DNA of 64,000 nucleotides from an uncultured Bacteroidota bacterium (GTDB lineage: Bacteria; Bacteroidota; Bacteroidia; B-17B0; Aurantibacillaceae), in contig CAILKE010000050.1 of NCBI GenBank assembly GCA_903834765.1, positions 61,722 to 125,721 on the forward strand. Reading direction: 5' to 3'. Both the position numbers and the translations under genes were made by a program. This document shows positions 27,922 through 36,764 of the stretch, one piece after another (within the stretch, counting starts at the first letter, position 1; the number at the start of each line of letters is the position of its first letter). The notes beneath the pieces are model-generated. The model was given only the letters and a program-made list of their open reading frames with translations. It did not search any database and was not told where the DNA came from.

Positions 27922-28392
27922 ATGATAAGCCTTATAGGAGAATACGATTGCAAGGTTGATGCGAAAGGGCGTTTCATGTTTCCTGTTAACCTCAGGAAGC
28001 AACTAGAAGAGGTGTTTGAAAAGGGCTTCGTGATAAACCGAAATCTTCATCAAAAATGTTTAGTGCTTTATCCTATTAACGAATGGAATAAACTCAACAA
28101 AAAATTAAGTAAGCTCAATCGATTAATAAAAGCAAACGATGTGTTTGTTAGAAAATTTACTGGAGGAGCAACAACGGCAGATGCCGATACGACAGGTCGA
28201 GTATTATTACCAAAACCTTTAGTTGAATACGCCAGCATTACAACCGATATCAAGGTATTAGGCAGTAATAATGTGATAGAAATTTGGGATAAGAAATTAT
28301 ACGATGCTTTCTTAACGCAAGATATGGATATTGAAAAATTGGCGGAAGATGTGTTAGGTAATTTAAATTTTAATGATGGAGATGATGAGTAA
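27922..28392 (+). CDS. mraZ: Transcriptional regulator MraZ
   Basis: This 156-residue DNA-binding protein has two SpoVT/AbrB-like domains: residues about 5-52 (GEYDCKVDAKGRFMFPVNLRKQL) and about 75-125 (ATTADADTTGRVLLPKPLVEYA). Each carries the D.KGR/D..GR core typical of MraZ. It forms ring-like oligomers that bind the tandem boxes at 27833-27866 and represses its own operon. It is the first gene of the dcw cluster and its 3' end overlaps rsmH. Confidence 0.96.
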   Translation: MISLIGEYDCKVDAKGRFMFPVNLRKQLEEVFEKGFVINRNLHQKCLVLYPINEWNKLNKKLSKLNRLIKANDVFVRKFTGGATTADADTTGRVLLPKPLVEYASITTDIKVLGSNNVIEIWDKKLYDAFLTQDMDIEKLAEDVLGNLNFNDGDDE

Positions 28393-29302
28393 TCATTATC
28401 ACATTCCCGTTCTTTTAAAACCTTGTATTGATGGCTTAGCTATAAATCCTGATGGTGTATACGTTGATTTAACCTTTGGTGGTGGTGGACATTCTAAAGA
28501 AATTTTAAAACATCTATCACCCAAAGGAAAATTATTTTCTTTTGATCAAGATGAAGATGCTAAGGCTAATATTCCTGAAGGAGAAACAAGATTAACGTTT
28601 ATACCTCATAATTTCAGATACATTAAAAATTATTTGAAACTATATGGCATCACTCAAGTGGATGGTATATTGGGAGATCTTGGTGTTTCTTCTCATCAGT
28701 TTGATAAGGGTGATCGTGGTTTCTCTATTCGCTTTGAAGCTGAGTTAGATATGCGAATGAATCAGAAAAGTGAACTCACTGCTAAAAAAGTGATCAACAC
28801 TTATGAGTTACAAAAGCTAACGAATATGTTCAGGGAATATGGTGAAGTTGATAACGCTTACAAATTAGCGCACTTAATTGTTGAGGCTAGATTAAATGGA
28901 AGTATTAATACTACTGAGCAATTTAAAGAAGCGATTAAAAATTGTACGCCAAAATTTGAAGAGAGTAGATACTTAGCAAAAGTATACCAAGCAATCCGCA
29001 TTGAAGTAAATCAAGAAATGGAAGCGTTGAAGGAATGCTTAACACAATGTGTGGATTTATTAAAGCCGAACGCACATTTGGTTATTATGAGTTACCATAG
29101 TTTAGAAGATAGACTTGTGAAAAACCTTATTAAAACAGGCAATATAGAAGGAAAAGAAGAGAAAGACATCGTATTTGGAAGTGTGACTAAATATTTTAAA
29201 TCACTCACAAATAAACCAATTGTGCCTGATGAAAAAGAGATAGCAATCAATTCAAGAGCACGAAGTGCGAAGTTGAGAATAGCTCAAAGAGTTTTAAGTT
29301 AA
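28385..29302 (+). CDS. rsmH: 16S rRNA (cytosine1402-N4)-methyltransferase
   Basis: This 305-residue SAM-dependent enzyme (MraW) methylates C1402 in the ribosomal P site. The motifs are HIPVLLKPCIDGL at the start, VDLTFGGGGHSKEIL (SAM loop, about 26-40), FSFDQDEDA, GDLGVSSHQFD and the C-terminal SYHSLEDRLVK. Several ATGs occur; 28385 (MSNHYHIPVL) puts the family motif right at the N-terminus, while 28373 would add four residues. The start overlaps the mraZ stop by 8 bp, implying translational coupling. Confidence 0.95.
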   Translation: MSNHYHIPVLLKPCIDGLAINPDGVYVDLTFGGGGHSKEILKHLSPKGKLFSFDQDEDAKANIPEGETRLTFIPHNFRYIKNYLKLYGITQVDGILGDLGVSSHQFDKGDRGFSIRFEAELDMRMNQKSELTAKKVINTYELQKLTNMFREYGEVDNAYKLAHLIVEARLNGSINTTEQFKEAIKNCTPKFEESRYLAKVYQAIRIEVNQEMEALKECLTQCVDLLKPNAHLVIMSYHSLEDRLVKNLIKTGNIEGKEEKDIVFGSVTKYFKSLTNKPIVPDEKEIAINSRARSAKLRIAQRVLS

Positions 29303-29362
29303 AAGTTTCAGGTTTTGCGTTGACAAACTAGAAACACCAAACCAGAAATAAATAATTAATAA

Positions 29363-29800
29363 GTGGCAAACAAATTTAGAGACATACCAAAACAAGAAGA
29401 ACTAGAAGAGTTAGAAGAACTTGTTGAGCTAGAAGAGCATAAGGGAGAAGAGAAGGCCGCTAAGCCTAGCAAAAAAGGTGTATTAGCAAAAGGGTTGTCA
29501 AAAATATTTGGAGGTAGCTTTTTAAGTGATGACAGAGCAGTACAACACGTTCCTTTTGTTTTGTTTTTAGGATTAATAGCCATTTTATATATCGCTAATG
29601 GATATTATGCAGATGATAAAATTAGAGAAGAGAACAAAACAAAAAATGAAATTAAAGAATTAAGAACACAATACATTTCATCTAAATCAGATTTAATGTT
29701 TGAGAGTAAACAAAGTCAGGTAGCTAAAGCGGTATTGCCTTTAGGCCTAAAAGAGCCCTTAGTAGCACCAATGATTATAGAACAAGATAGTGTAAAATAA
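29363..29800 (+). CDS. FtsL-like division protein, GTG start
   Basis: This 145-residue protein has an acidic N-terminal cytoplasmic segment with a run of EELEEL (about 10-30) and a single transmembrane helix (about 66-83, PFVLFLGLIAILYIANGY). A coiled-coil-like periplasmic stretch follows (REENKTKNEIKELRTQYISS). This matches the FtsL-like family found between rsmH and ftsI in Bacteroidota. FtsL bridges FtsQ/FtsB and FtsW/FtsI in the divisome. It starts with GTG. Its TAA is immediately followed, in the same frame, by the TTG start of ftsI. The position in the cluster supports the call more strongly than sequence identity does. Confidence 0.85.
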   Translation: MANKFRDIPKQEELEELEELVELEEHKGEEKAAKPSKKGVLAKGLSKIFGGSFLSDDRAVQHVPFVLFLGLIAILYIANGYYADDKIREENKTKNEIKELRTQYISSKSDLMFESKQSQVAKAVLPLGLKEPLVAPMIIEQDSVK

Positions 29801-31948
29801 TTGGAAAATAAAAAAGACATATTATCAAAATCGTATTTAGTATACATACTTCTATGTGTGTTTGCTATTGCTATTTTATATAAAATGTGCATCATCCAAT
29901 TTAAAGAAGGCGATGTTTGGAAAGCTAAAGCAGAAGCCTTTAACACTAAGGTTTTTGAAATAGAGGCAGTAAGAGGAAATATTTTTGACGTTAATGGAAA
30001 TTTATTAGCAACGTCTCTGCCCTACTACGAAGTAGCTGTGGATATTAATGCGCCATCTATCGATAAAAAATTATTTGAAAACAAAGTAGATTCTTTAGGG
30101 ATGATGTTTGCTAATTTATTTCAGGATAAATCGGCAAAGCAATACACGAAGATATTACGTAAAGCCCGCAATAATGGTGATAGATACGTAGTATTGCATC
30201 GCAACGTTTCTTACAAAGATCTACAAACTATTAAAAGCTTCCCGATTTTTAAAAGAGGAAAGCGTGGTGGGTTAGTTACTCTCCAAACTAACAAACGCGA
30301 ACGTCCTTTTCAAAATTTAGCAGCGCGTACCATTGGTATGTCAAGAACAGGCATAAAACCTGTTGGTTTAGAGGGGGCTTACGACACTATATTAATGGGC
30401 ATTAGCGGACAGCGTTTGATGCAAAAAATTGCTGGTGATGTGTGGCGCCCTATTAATGATGAAAATGAAATTGAACCAAAAGACGGTAGTGATCTATATA
30501 CAACGATTGATATTAATATACAAGACGTTGCTGAAAACGCACTATACAATACACTTGTCAAAAACAATGCATCACATGGTTGTGCAATTTTAATGGAAGT
30601 AAAAACAGGCGAAATTAAAGCAATTGCTAATTTAACACGTAACGGTAAGGATTCGAGCTCCTACACAGAAAACTTAAACTACGCTGTATTAAACGCTACT
30701 GAACCAGGTTCTACATTTAAACTTCCTTCTTTATTAGCAGCTATTGATGAGTACAATTTAAGTTTAGATGAAAAAGTAAATGTTGGCAATGGTGAAGTAA
30801 CGTTTTATAACAAAACTATAAAAGATTCTCATGCACCAGAATCCTCTGTATTAAGTATTCAGCGTGTATTTGAAACATCTTCCAATGTTGGAGTAAGTAA
30901 AATTATCACAAAATATTATTCTAAAAATCCTCAACAGTTCGTTAATAAAATAAACTCATTTCATTTGAATAAAAAATTAGGGTTATCTATTCCAGGTGAA
31001 GCGCAGCCTTTAATCAAACAAACAAAAGACAAAGATTGGTCTGGAGTTACCTTACCTCAAATGAGCTATGGGTACGAAACCTTATTGACGCCTTTGCAAA
31101 CATTGGCTTTTTACAATGCGATTGCGAATGATGGCAAAATGGTAAAGCCTCGTTTTGAAAAAGAAATTAAACGTAATGGTGTAAGTGTAAAAACATTTAC
31201 AACGGAAGTGCTGGTTGAGCAAGTAGTTTCTAAAGAAACTATTAAAAAAGCAAAACAAATGCTAGAAGGCGTGGTAAAAAACGGAACTGGAAAAGGATTA
31301 AACATCACAGCATTTAGTGTGGGTGGTAAAACAGGAACTGCTCAAATTGCTAAAACAGGCTTTAAAAAAGGAGATGGAAAAACAGCTTATGGAGATGTTG
31401 GAAATCGCTCATACCAAGCTTCATTCATAGGATATTTTCCAGCAGATAAGCCTTTATACACCTGTATGGTTATCGTGTATAATCCAAGTAAAGGTACATA
31501 CTATGGCGGATTAATTGCTGGACCTGTTTTTAAAGAAATTGCCGAAAAGGTATACTCAAGTAGTTTGAATTTTATGCAGCCTATTAATAACAAACAAACC
31601 TTATTAACGAAAGCCCCAGAAAGTATTAAATCAAAAAACAATGAATTATTAATTGCTTCCAAAGCATTGAATTTAAAAGCGAAATCTTCTACTAGCGAAG
31701 ATGTGTTCACAACAAGAAATGCAAGTGACACACTATCTATTTCATTATCCGAATCAAATTTAAAGAGTCAATTAGATAAAGGAATTGTTCCAAACCTAAA
31801 TGGTTTATCTGCTAAAGATGCATTGTATTTATTAGAGAATAAAGGTATTCACGTTAAACTTCTTGGGATGGGATCAGTAAAAAAACAATCCATAGAAGCT
31901 GGACAAAAATTTATTAAAGGTGATAAAATAACATTGATACTAAGTTAA
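29801..31948 (+). CDS. ftsI: Penicillin-binding protein FtsI (septal transpeptidase) with PASTA domain
   Basis: This 715-residue class B PBP crosslinks septal peptidoglycan. A transmembrane anchor lies at about 12-30. The dimerisation domain begins with AVRGNIFDVNGNLLATS. The transpeptidase motifs are STFK (Ser near 305), SSN near 361 and KTGTAQ near 510. A PASTA domain closes the protein (about 661-715, GIVPNLNGLSAKDALYLLEN). The start is TTG directly after the ftsL stop; the transmembrane helix begins so soon after that no downstream ATG would serve. It works with FtsW, encoded downstream. Confidence 0.95.
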   Translation: MENKKDILSKSYLVYILLCVFAIAILYKMCIIQFKEGDVWKAKAEAFNTKVFEIEAVRGNIFDVNGNLLATSLPYYEVAVDINAPSIDKKLFENKVDSLGMMFANLFQDKSAKQYTKILRKARNNGDRYVVLHRNVSYKDLQTIKSFPIFKRGKRGGLVTLQTNKRERPFQNLAARTIGMSRTGIKPVGLEGAYDTILMGISGQRLMQKIAGDVWRPINDENEIEPKDGSDLYTTIDINIQDVAENALYNTLVKNNASHGCAILMEVKTGEIKAIANLTRNGKDSSSYTENLNYAVLNATEPGSTFKLPSLLAAIDEYNLSLDEKVNVGNGEVTFYNKTIKDSHAPESSVLSIQRVFETSSNVGVSKIITKYYSKNPQQFVNKINSFHLNKKLGLSIPGEAQPLIKQTKDKDWSGVTLPQMSYGYETLLTPLQTLAFYNAIANDGKMVKPRFEKEIKRNGVSVKTFTTEVLVEQVVSKETIKKAKQMLEGVVKNGTGKGLNITAFSVGGKTGTAQIAKTGFKKGDGKTAYGDVGNRSYQASFIGYFPADKPLYTCMVIVYNPSKGTYYGGLIAGPVFKEIAEKVYSSSLNFMQPINNKQTLLTKAPESIKSKNNELLIASKALNLKAKSSTSEDVFTTRNASDTLSISLSESNLKSQLDKGIVPNLNGLSAKDALYLLENKGIHVKLLGMGSVKKQSIEAGQKFIKGDKITLILS

Positions 31949-32019
31949 AAAGTTTTTAGAGAGAAGTTTTTAGTTGTTAGAAATCAAACAACAAAAACCA
32001 ATCTCAAACAACACTATAT

Positions 32020-33483
32020 ATGAAATTATTAAGCGATATATTATATAAAACAAGGCTCGATGAAATAGTTGGTTCTACGCATTTAGCAATATCTTCTGTT
32101 ACGTTCGATTCACGTCAAATAAAAAAAGATTCATTGTTTATTGCCACCAGAGGCACAACCACCGATGGCCACCAATATATAGATAAAGCTATTGAAAATG
32201 GTGCTGTAGCTATTGTTTGCGAAGAATTACCAATCCAGCAAAAAGAAAACATTACGTATATTAAAGTAATAGATTCATCTGAAGCTTTAGGTTATATAGC
32301 CTGTAACTTTTTTGACAATCCCTCTGAAAAAATAAAATTAGTAGGCATTACCGGAACAAACGGAAAAACAACAACAGTTACCTTATTATTTAATTTATTT
32401 AGAGGTTTAGGATATAACGTTGGTTTACTTTCAACAGTTGAAAATAAAATCAACAACACCATTATACCTTCTTCCCACACAACGCCAGATGCATTAACAC
32501 TAAACGAGCTTTTAGCTCAAATGGTTGAGAAAGGCTGTCAGTATGCTTTCATGGAAGTAAGTTCTCATGCTATTGTTCAACACCGTATTGCGGGTATTAA
32601 ATTTACTGGTGCTGCTTTTTCAAATATCACGCACGATCATTTGGATTATCATAAAACCTTTGACGAATACATCAAAGCTAAAAAACGTTTTTTTGATGAC
32701 TTACAAGACGATGCCTTCGCTTTAACTAATAAAGACGATAGACATGGCTTAGTCATGTTACAAAATACTAAAGCTAAAAAATACACTTACGGATTAAAAT
32801 CCATTGCCGATTATAAATGCAAAGTGATGGAAAATCATTTGAATGGATTGTTACTCAATATTGATAATCAAGAAGTATGGGTGAAATTAATTGGGTCATT
32901 TAATGCATATAACGTTTTGGTTACTTATGCGGTTGCGATATTACTAAAGCAAGATCGGGTACAAGTACTTACTACACTCAGTAATTTAAATTCTGTTGAA
33001 GGTCGTTTTCAATATGTGAAATCTAAAAGTGGCATCATTGCAATTGTAGATTATGCGCATACACCTGATGCTTTAAAGAATGTTTTAGAAACGATTAAAG
33101 ATATCAGAACAGGAAACGAACAAGTGATTTCATTAGTAGGATGCGGTGGAGACAGAGATGCAAGTAAACGACCGATTATGGCTCAAATTGCATGTGAGTA
33201 TAGTAATAAGGTGATTCTAACAAGTGACAACCCTCGCAGCGAAAATCCTGAAGATATTTTAAACCAAATGCAGGTAGGTATCAGTCCTGTCGATGCAAAA
33301 AAAACATTACGTATCAGCGACAGAAAAGAAGCTATTAAAACAGCTTGCTCTTTTGCAAAAGATGGAGATATCGTTTTAATTGCTGGTAAAGGACATGAAA
33401 AGTATCAGGAAATAAAAGGTGTGAAACATCACTTCGATGATTTTGAAATTGTAAAAGAAGTATTTGAATTATTAACAAACTAA
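32020..33483 (+). CDS. murE: UDP-MurNAc-L-Ala-D-Glu:meso-diaminopimelate ligase
   Basis: This 487-residue Mur ligase adds the third residue of the stem peptide. It has an N-terminal UDP-binding domain, an ATP loop GITGTNGKTTTVTLL (about 108-122), THDHLDYHKTFDEY in the centre, and DYAHTPDALKNVL and GCGGDRDASKRP in the C-terminal part. The DNPRSENPEDI motif (near 402) is the marker of meso-DAP specificity rather than lysine, so the wall is probably DAP-type. It lies 71 bp after ftsI, in a gap with only AT-rich, weakly repetitive sequence. Confidence 0.96.
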   Translation: MKLLSDILYKTRLDEIVGSTHLAISSVTFDSRQIKKDSLFIATRGTTTDGHQYIDKAIENGAVAIVCEELPIQQKENITYIKVIDSSEALGYIACNFFDNPSEKIKLVGITGTNGKTTTVTLLFNLFRGLGYNVGLLSTVENKINNTIIPSSHTTPDALTLNELLAQMVEKGCQYAFMEVSSHAIVQHRIAGIKFTGAAFSNITHDHLDYHKTFDEYIKAKKRFFDDLQDDAFALTNKDDRHGLVMLQNTKAKKYTYGLKSIADYKCKVMENHLNGLLLNIDNQEVWVKLIGSFNAYNVLVTYAVAILLKQDRVQVLTTLSNLNSVEGRFQYVKSKSGIIAIVDYAHTPDALKNVLETIKDIRTGNEQVISLVGCGGDRDASKRPIMAQIACEYSNKVILTSDNPRSENPEDILNQMQVGISPVDAKKTLRISDRKEAIKTACSFAKDGDIVLIAGKGHEKYQEIKGVKHHFDDFEIVKEVFELLTN

Positions 33484-33513
33484 AAAACTAAAACTCCACT
33501 AAAACTGACAATA

Positions 33514-33539
33514 TTGTCATTTCAAGCGAAGTTGAAAAA
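33514..33539 (+). repeat. Degenerate GCGAAGT-type intergenic repeat in the dcw cluster
   Basis: TTGTCATTTCAAGCGAAGTT followed by GAAAAC is a diverged copy of the GTCA-TTCGAGCGAAGTCGAGA element also seen at 40535-40562. It sits in the 77-bp murE-mraY gap. Confidence 0.55.
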
Positions 33540-33560
33540 CAAAAAAAGAAATACAAAACT

Positions 33561-34829
33561 ATGTTTTACTATCTATTCCACTACTTAGATCAACACTTCA
33601 ACTTCCCTGGAGCTGGCGTTTTTCAGTATATTTCTTTTAGAGCAGCTTTAGCATTAATGAGTTCATTGATCATTACAATGTTATTTGGAAAACGTATCAT
33701 TAGTTATATTCAGAAAAAACAAATTGGAGAAACCATAAGAGAACTAGGATTAGAAGGGCAAACAGCTAAAGCAGGGACGCCAACTATGGGTGGACTTATT
33801 ATTTTAGCAGCAATCATCATCCCAACATTACTATTTGCAAAAGTTCATAACATTTATATTGTATTGATGCTAATATCAACAGTATGGCTTGGAAGTATTG
33901 GATTTATTGATGATTATATTAAAGTATTCAAAAAAAACAAAGAAGGGTTACAAGGTAAATTTAAAATAGTCGGGCAAATAGGTATAGGGTTATTAGTTGG
34001 TGCTGTATTTTATTTTCATCCTGATGTGGTAATAAAAGAACGAGTATCATCAAGTGGGCAAGCAGCTTATTCTTTTGATTCAGCTATTAGTAGCAATAAA
34101 GATTTGACTATGCCTAAATATGCTGCCACACAAATTAAAACAATCAAAACAACTATTCCTTTTTTAAAAAATAATGAATTTGATTATACAAGCCTGATTT
34201 CATTTATGGGAGAAAAGACACAACAATACGGTTGGTTAATTTTTATCCCCATCGTTATTTTAATTGTAACCGCAGTTTCTAATGGTGCCAATATCACAGA
34301 TGGCATTGATGGATTAGCCGCCGGGACAAGCGCTATCATCGGCGCAACTTTAGGCATCTTAGCTTATGTAAGTGGTAACACTATTTTCGCAGATTACTTA
34401 AATATCATGTATATACCAAACACAGGTGAACTCGTGGTATTTATGGCGGCCTTTGTTGGAGCCTGCGTTGGATTTTTATGGTACAATGCGTATCCGGCTC
34501 AAGTGTTTATGGGCGATACAGGTAGCTTGGCAATAGGCGGTATTATTGCCGTATTTGCGATCGCTATTCGTAAAGAATTATTAATTCCAATTTTATGCGG
34601 TGTGTTTGTAGTAGAGAATCTATCGGTGATCTTACAAGTGTATTATTTTAAATACCAAAAGAGAAAACACGGCATCGAATTCGCTAAAGCTAATCGCTTA
34701 TTTAAAATGGCGCCTTTACACCATCATTATCAAAAATTAGGTTTTCATGAATCAAAAATCGTGATGCGTTTTTTTATCATCGGAATCATGTTAGCAGCAT
34801 TAACAATCGTAACACTTAAATTAAGATAA
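33561..34829 (+). CDS. mraY: Phospho-N-acetylmuramoyl-pentapeptide transferase
   Basis: This 422-residue polytopic inner-membrane enzyme makes lipid I from UDP-MurNAc-pentapeptide and undecaprenyl phosphate. The motifs are [12 protein letters not shown] (about 74-85), [12 protein letters not shown] (metal-binding DD, about 115-127), [19 protein letters not shown] (about 240-258), [11 protein letters not shown] and [11 protein letters not shown] near the end. It has an insert of about 60 residues between helices (about 155-220), as in other Bacteroidota MraY. It uses the lipid carrier made by UppS (gene at 49797-50549). MurD starts 5 bp after its stop. Confidence 0.97.
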   Translation: MFYYLFHYLDQHFNFPGAGVFQYISFRAALALMSSLIITMLFGKRIISYIQKKQIGETIRELGLEGQTAKAGTPTMGGLIILAAIIIPTLLFAKVHNIYIVLMLISTVWLGSIGFIDDYIKVFKKNKEGLQGKFKIVGQIGIGLLVGAVFYFHPDVVIKERVSSSGQAAYSFDSAISSNKDLTMPKYAATQIKTIKTTIPFLKNNEFDYTSLISFMGEKTQQYGWLIFIPIVILIVTAVSNGANITDGIDGLAAGTSAIIGATLGILAYVSGNTIFADYLNIMYIPNTGELVVFMAAFVGACVGFLWYNAYPAQVFMGDTGSLAIGGIIAVFAIAIRKELLIPILCGVFVVENLSVILQVYYFKYQKRKHGIEFAKANRLFKMAPLHHHYQKLGFHESKIVMRFFIIGIMLAALTIVTLKLR

Positions 34830-34834
34830 CAACA

Positions 34835-36181
34835 TTGAATAATCGAATCGTGATATTAGGAAGCGGCGAAAGCGGTATTGGCAGTGCAATTTTAGCACAA
34901 GCCAAAGGCTTTAGCGTGTTCGTATCAGACAAAGGTTTGATAAAAGAAAAATACAAAATACAGTTACTAGAAAACAACATTGCTTTTGAAGAAGGGATGC
35001 ATACAGAAGAATTAATCTTAAATGCAAATGAAATTATAAAAAGTCCTGGCATTCCTGATAAAGCAGACCTAGTGGTAAAAGCACGTGCCAAAAATATTCC
35101 TGTTATTTCTGAAATTGAATTTGCAGGAAGATATACTTCTGCTAAAACTATTTGTATTACAGGCAGTAACGGGAAAACAACCACTACCCTACTCACTTAC
35201 CATATCCTAAAAAAAGCGGGATACAATGTAGGCTTAGGTGGTAACGTTGGCAAAAGTTTCGCATACCAAGTTGCAAAAGAAAACTTCGAATACTATGTGT
35301 TAGAACTAAGCAGTTTTCAATTAGATGGCATGTATGATTTCAGAGCAGATATCGCTGTGTTATTAAACATCACTCCTGATCATTTAGACAGATACGATTA
35401 CAAATTTGAAAATTACGTTGCTTCAAAATTTCGTATCGCACAAAACCAAACAACTGACGATGCTTTTATTTATTGCGCTGACGATGCAGTCATGCAAGAG
35501 TATATGAAGTACCACACGTTTAATGCACAATTAATTCCTTTCAGTATTAAAAAAACGATAGAAGGAAACGGTGCGTATTTACAAGAACATGAAATAACCC
35601 TTAATTATAATAATAACCCTAAACCCTTAACCATGACAATTGAACAATTAGCCTTAGCAGGCAAACACAATGTTTACAATTCGATGGCGGCTTCTTTAGC
35701 AGCGCGTATTGTAGATATTCGCAAAGAAATCATCCGCGAAAGCTTAGAAGATTTTGAAAACGCAGAACACCGACTTGAATTTGTTGCTTCTATTAATAGC
35801 ATCGAATTTATTAACGATTCAAAAGCAACTAATGTAAACTCTACATGGTATGCACTTGAAAGCATGCAGAAGCCAACTGTATTAATTCTTGGTGGACAAG
35901 ACAAAGGAAACAACTACGAGGAGTTAATTGACTTAGTAAAAGAAAAAGTAAAAGCGATTGTTTGTTTAGGTGTTGATAATAAAAAAATAATTAAAGCTTT
36001 TAAAGGATCGGTTGAAACGATTGTTGAAGCAAGTTCTGCAGGTGAAGCCGTAGCTATGTCATATAAATTAGCTAGTAAAGGTGATGCTGTATTATTATCT
36101 CCTGCTTGTGCAAGTTTTGATATGTTTCAAAATTATGAAGATAGAGGTGCTCAATTTAAAGCAGCAGTAAGAGGATTATAA
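34835..36181 (+). CDS. murD: UDP-N-acetylmuramoyl-L-alanine:D-glutamate ligase, TTG start
   Basis: This 448-residue Mur ligase adds D-Glu to UDP-MurNAc-Ala. It has an N-terminal Rossmann-like domain (IVILGSGESGIGSAILA), an ATP loop TGSNGKTTTTLL (about 108-119), LNITPDHLDRY in the central domain, and a C-terminal domain with INDSKATN (about 324-331), LILGGQDKG and SPACASFDMFQNYEDRG (about 422-438). It starts with TTG 5 bp after mraY; no in-frame ATG fits the N-terminal fold. The gene directly downstream duplicates its C-terminal domain. Confidence 0.96.
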   Translation: MNNRIVILGSGESGIGSAILAQAKGFSVFVSDKGLIKEKYKIQLLENNIAFEEGMHTEELILNANEIIKSPGIPDKADLVVKARAKNIPVISEIEFAGRYTSAKTICITGSNGKTTTTLLTYHILKKAGYNVGLGGNVGKSFAYQVAKENFEYYVLELSSFQLDGMYDFRADIAVLLNITPDHLDRYDYKFENYVASKFRIAQNQTTDDAFIYCADDAVMQEYMKYHTFNAQLIPFSIKKTIEGNGAYLQEHEITLNYNNNPKPLTMTIEQLALAGKHNVYNSMAASLAARIVDIRKEIIRESLEDFENAEHRLEFVASINSIEFINDSKATNVNSTWYALESMQKPTVLILGGQDKGNNYEELIDLVKEKVKAIVCLGVDNKKIIKAFKGSVETIVEASSAGEAVAMSYKLASKGDAVLLSPACASFDMFQNYEDRGAQFKAAVRGL

Positions 36182-36200
36182 AATAAATTTAGACTGAAAG

Positions 36201-36665
36201 ATGAAGACTGAAATTAAATCGAAAACGTTTGCTATTGATCGTGATACGGATCATAGTTTTGAATTTGTAGCCAATATCAATGATATCACGTTTATTAATG
36301 ACTCTAAAGCTACTAACGCGAAACAAACCGTTGAAAGTATTAATTCTATTGATGCTGAAATCATATTGATATTAGGAGGAGATGATTTAAAAACAGACTA
36401 TTCGTGGTTTACAAACGTAAATTACTACAACATCAAAACCGTTATTTATTATGGACGTCGTTTTCCTGAAATCAAAAACATATTTAATAAACATGTGATG
36501 ATTGTGCTATTAGATAATTTGGAAACGTCAGTGAAATTCTCAAAAGACAGAGCAATAAAAAATCAAGTGGTGCTGTTTTCGCCTGCTTGCCCAAGTTATG
36601 ATACTTTTGATAATTATAAAAATCGCGGGGATAAGTTTAAAGAACTTGTTTTAAAAGGGACCTGA
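36201..36665 (+). CDS. Stand-alone MurD C-terminal-domain paralogue
   Basis: This is a 154-residue intact reading frame with an ATG start 19 bp after murD. Residues 18-154 align with the last 137 residues of the neighbouring MurD over nearly equal length, about one third identical by eye. The conserved points are FINDSKATN (about 30-38), ILILGGDD (about 55-62) and FSPACPSYDTFDNYKNRGDKF (about 126-146). In MurD these regions contact the substrate and bind D-Glu. The ATP loop and the central domain are absent, so it cannot be a ligase by itself. The first 17 residues are unrelated to MurD. The level of divergence with kept motifs argues against a fresh partial duplication or random decay. It might bind MurD or a Mur intermediate; function unknown. 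Confidence 0.8.
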   Translation: MKTEIKSKTFAIDRDTDHSFEFVANINDITFINDSKATNAKQTVESINSIDAEIILILGGDDLKTDYSWFTNVNYYNIKTVIYYGRRFPEIKNIFNKHVMIVLLDNLETSVKFSKDRAIKNQVVLFSPACPSYDTFDNYKNRGDKFKELVLKGT

Positions 36666-36710
36666 AAGACTAAAGAGAAATAAGAAACTTGAGAGATTAA
36701 AAATACTTTG

Positions 36711-36752
36711 CTTTCTCAACGCAAAAATTCTCTGCGAACTTTGCGGTTAATT
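36711..36752 (-). repeat. Dispersed repeat with ACCGCA(A/G)AG core, in front of ftsW
   Basis: The reverse strand reads TTAACCGCAAAGTTCGCAGA, similar to ACCGCAGAG-type copies at 60470-60478 and 60692-60706. It fills the gap between the MurD-like gene and ftsW and lies in a non-native upstream extension of the ftsW frame. Confidence 0.5.
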
Positions 36753-36764
36753 AAAAAAATAACA

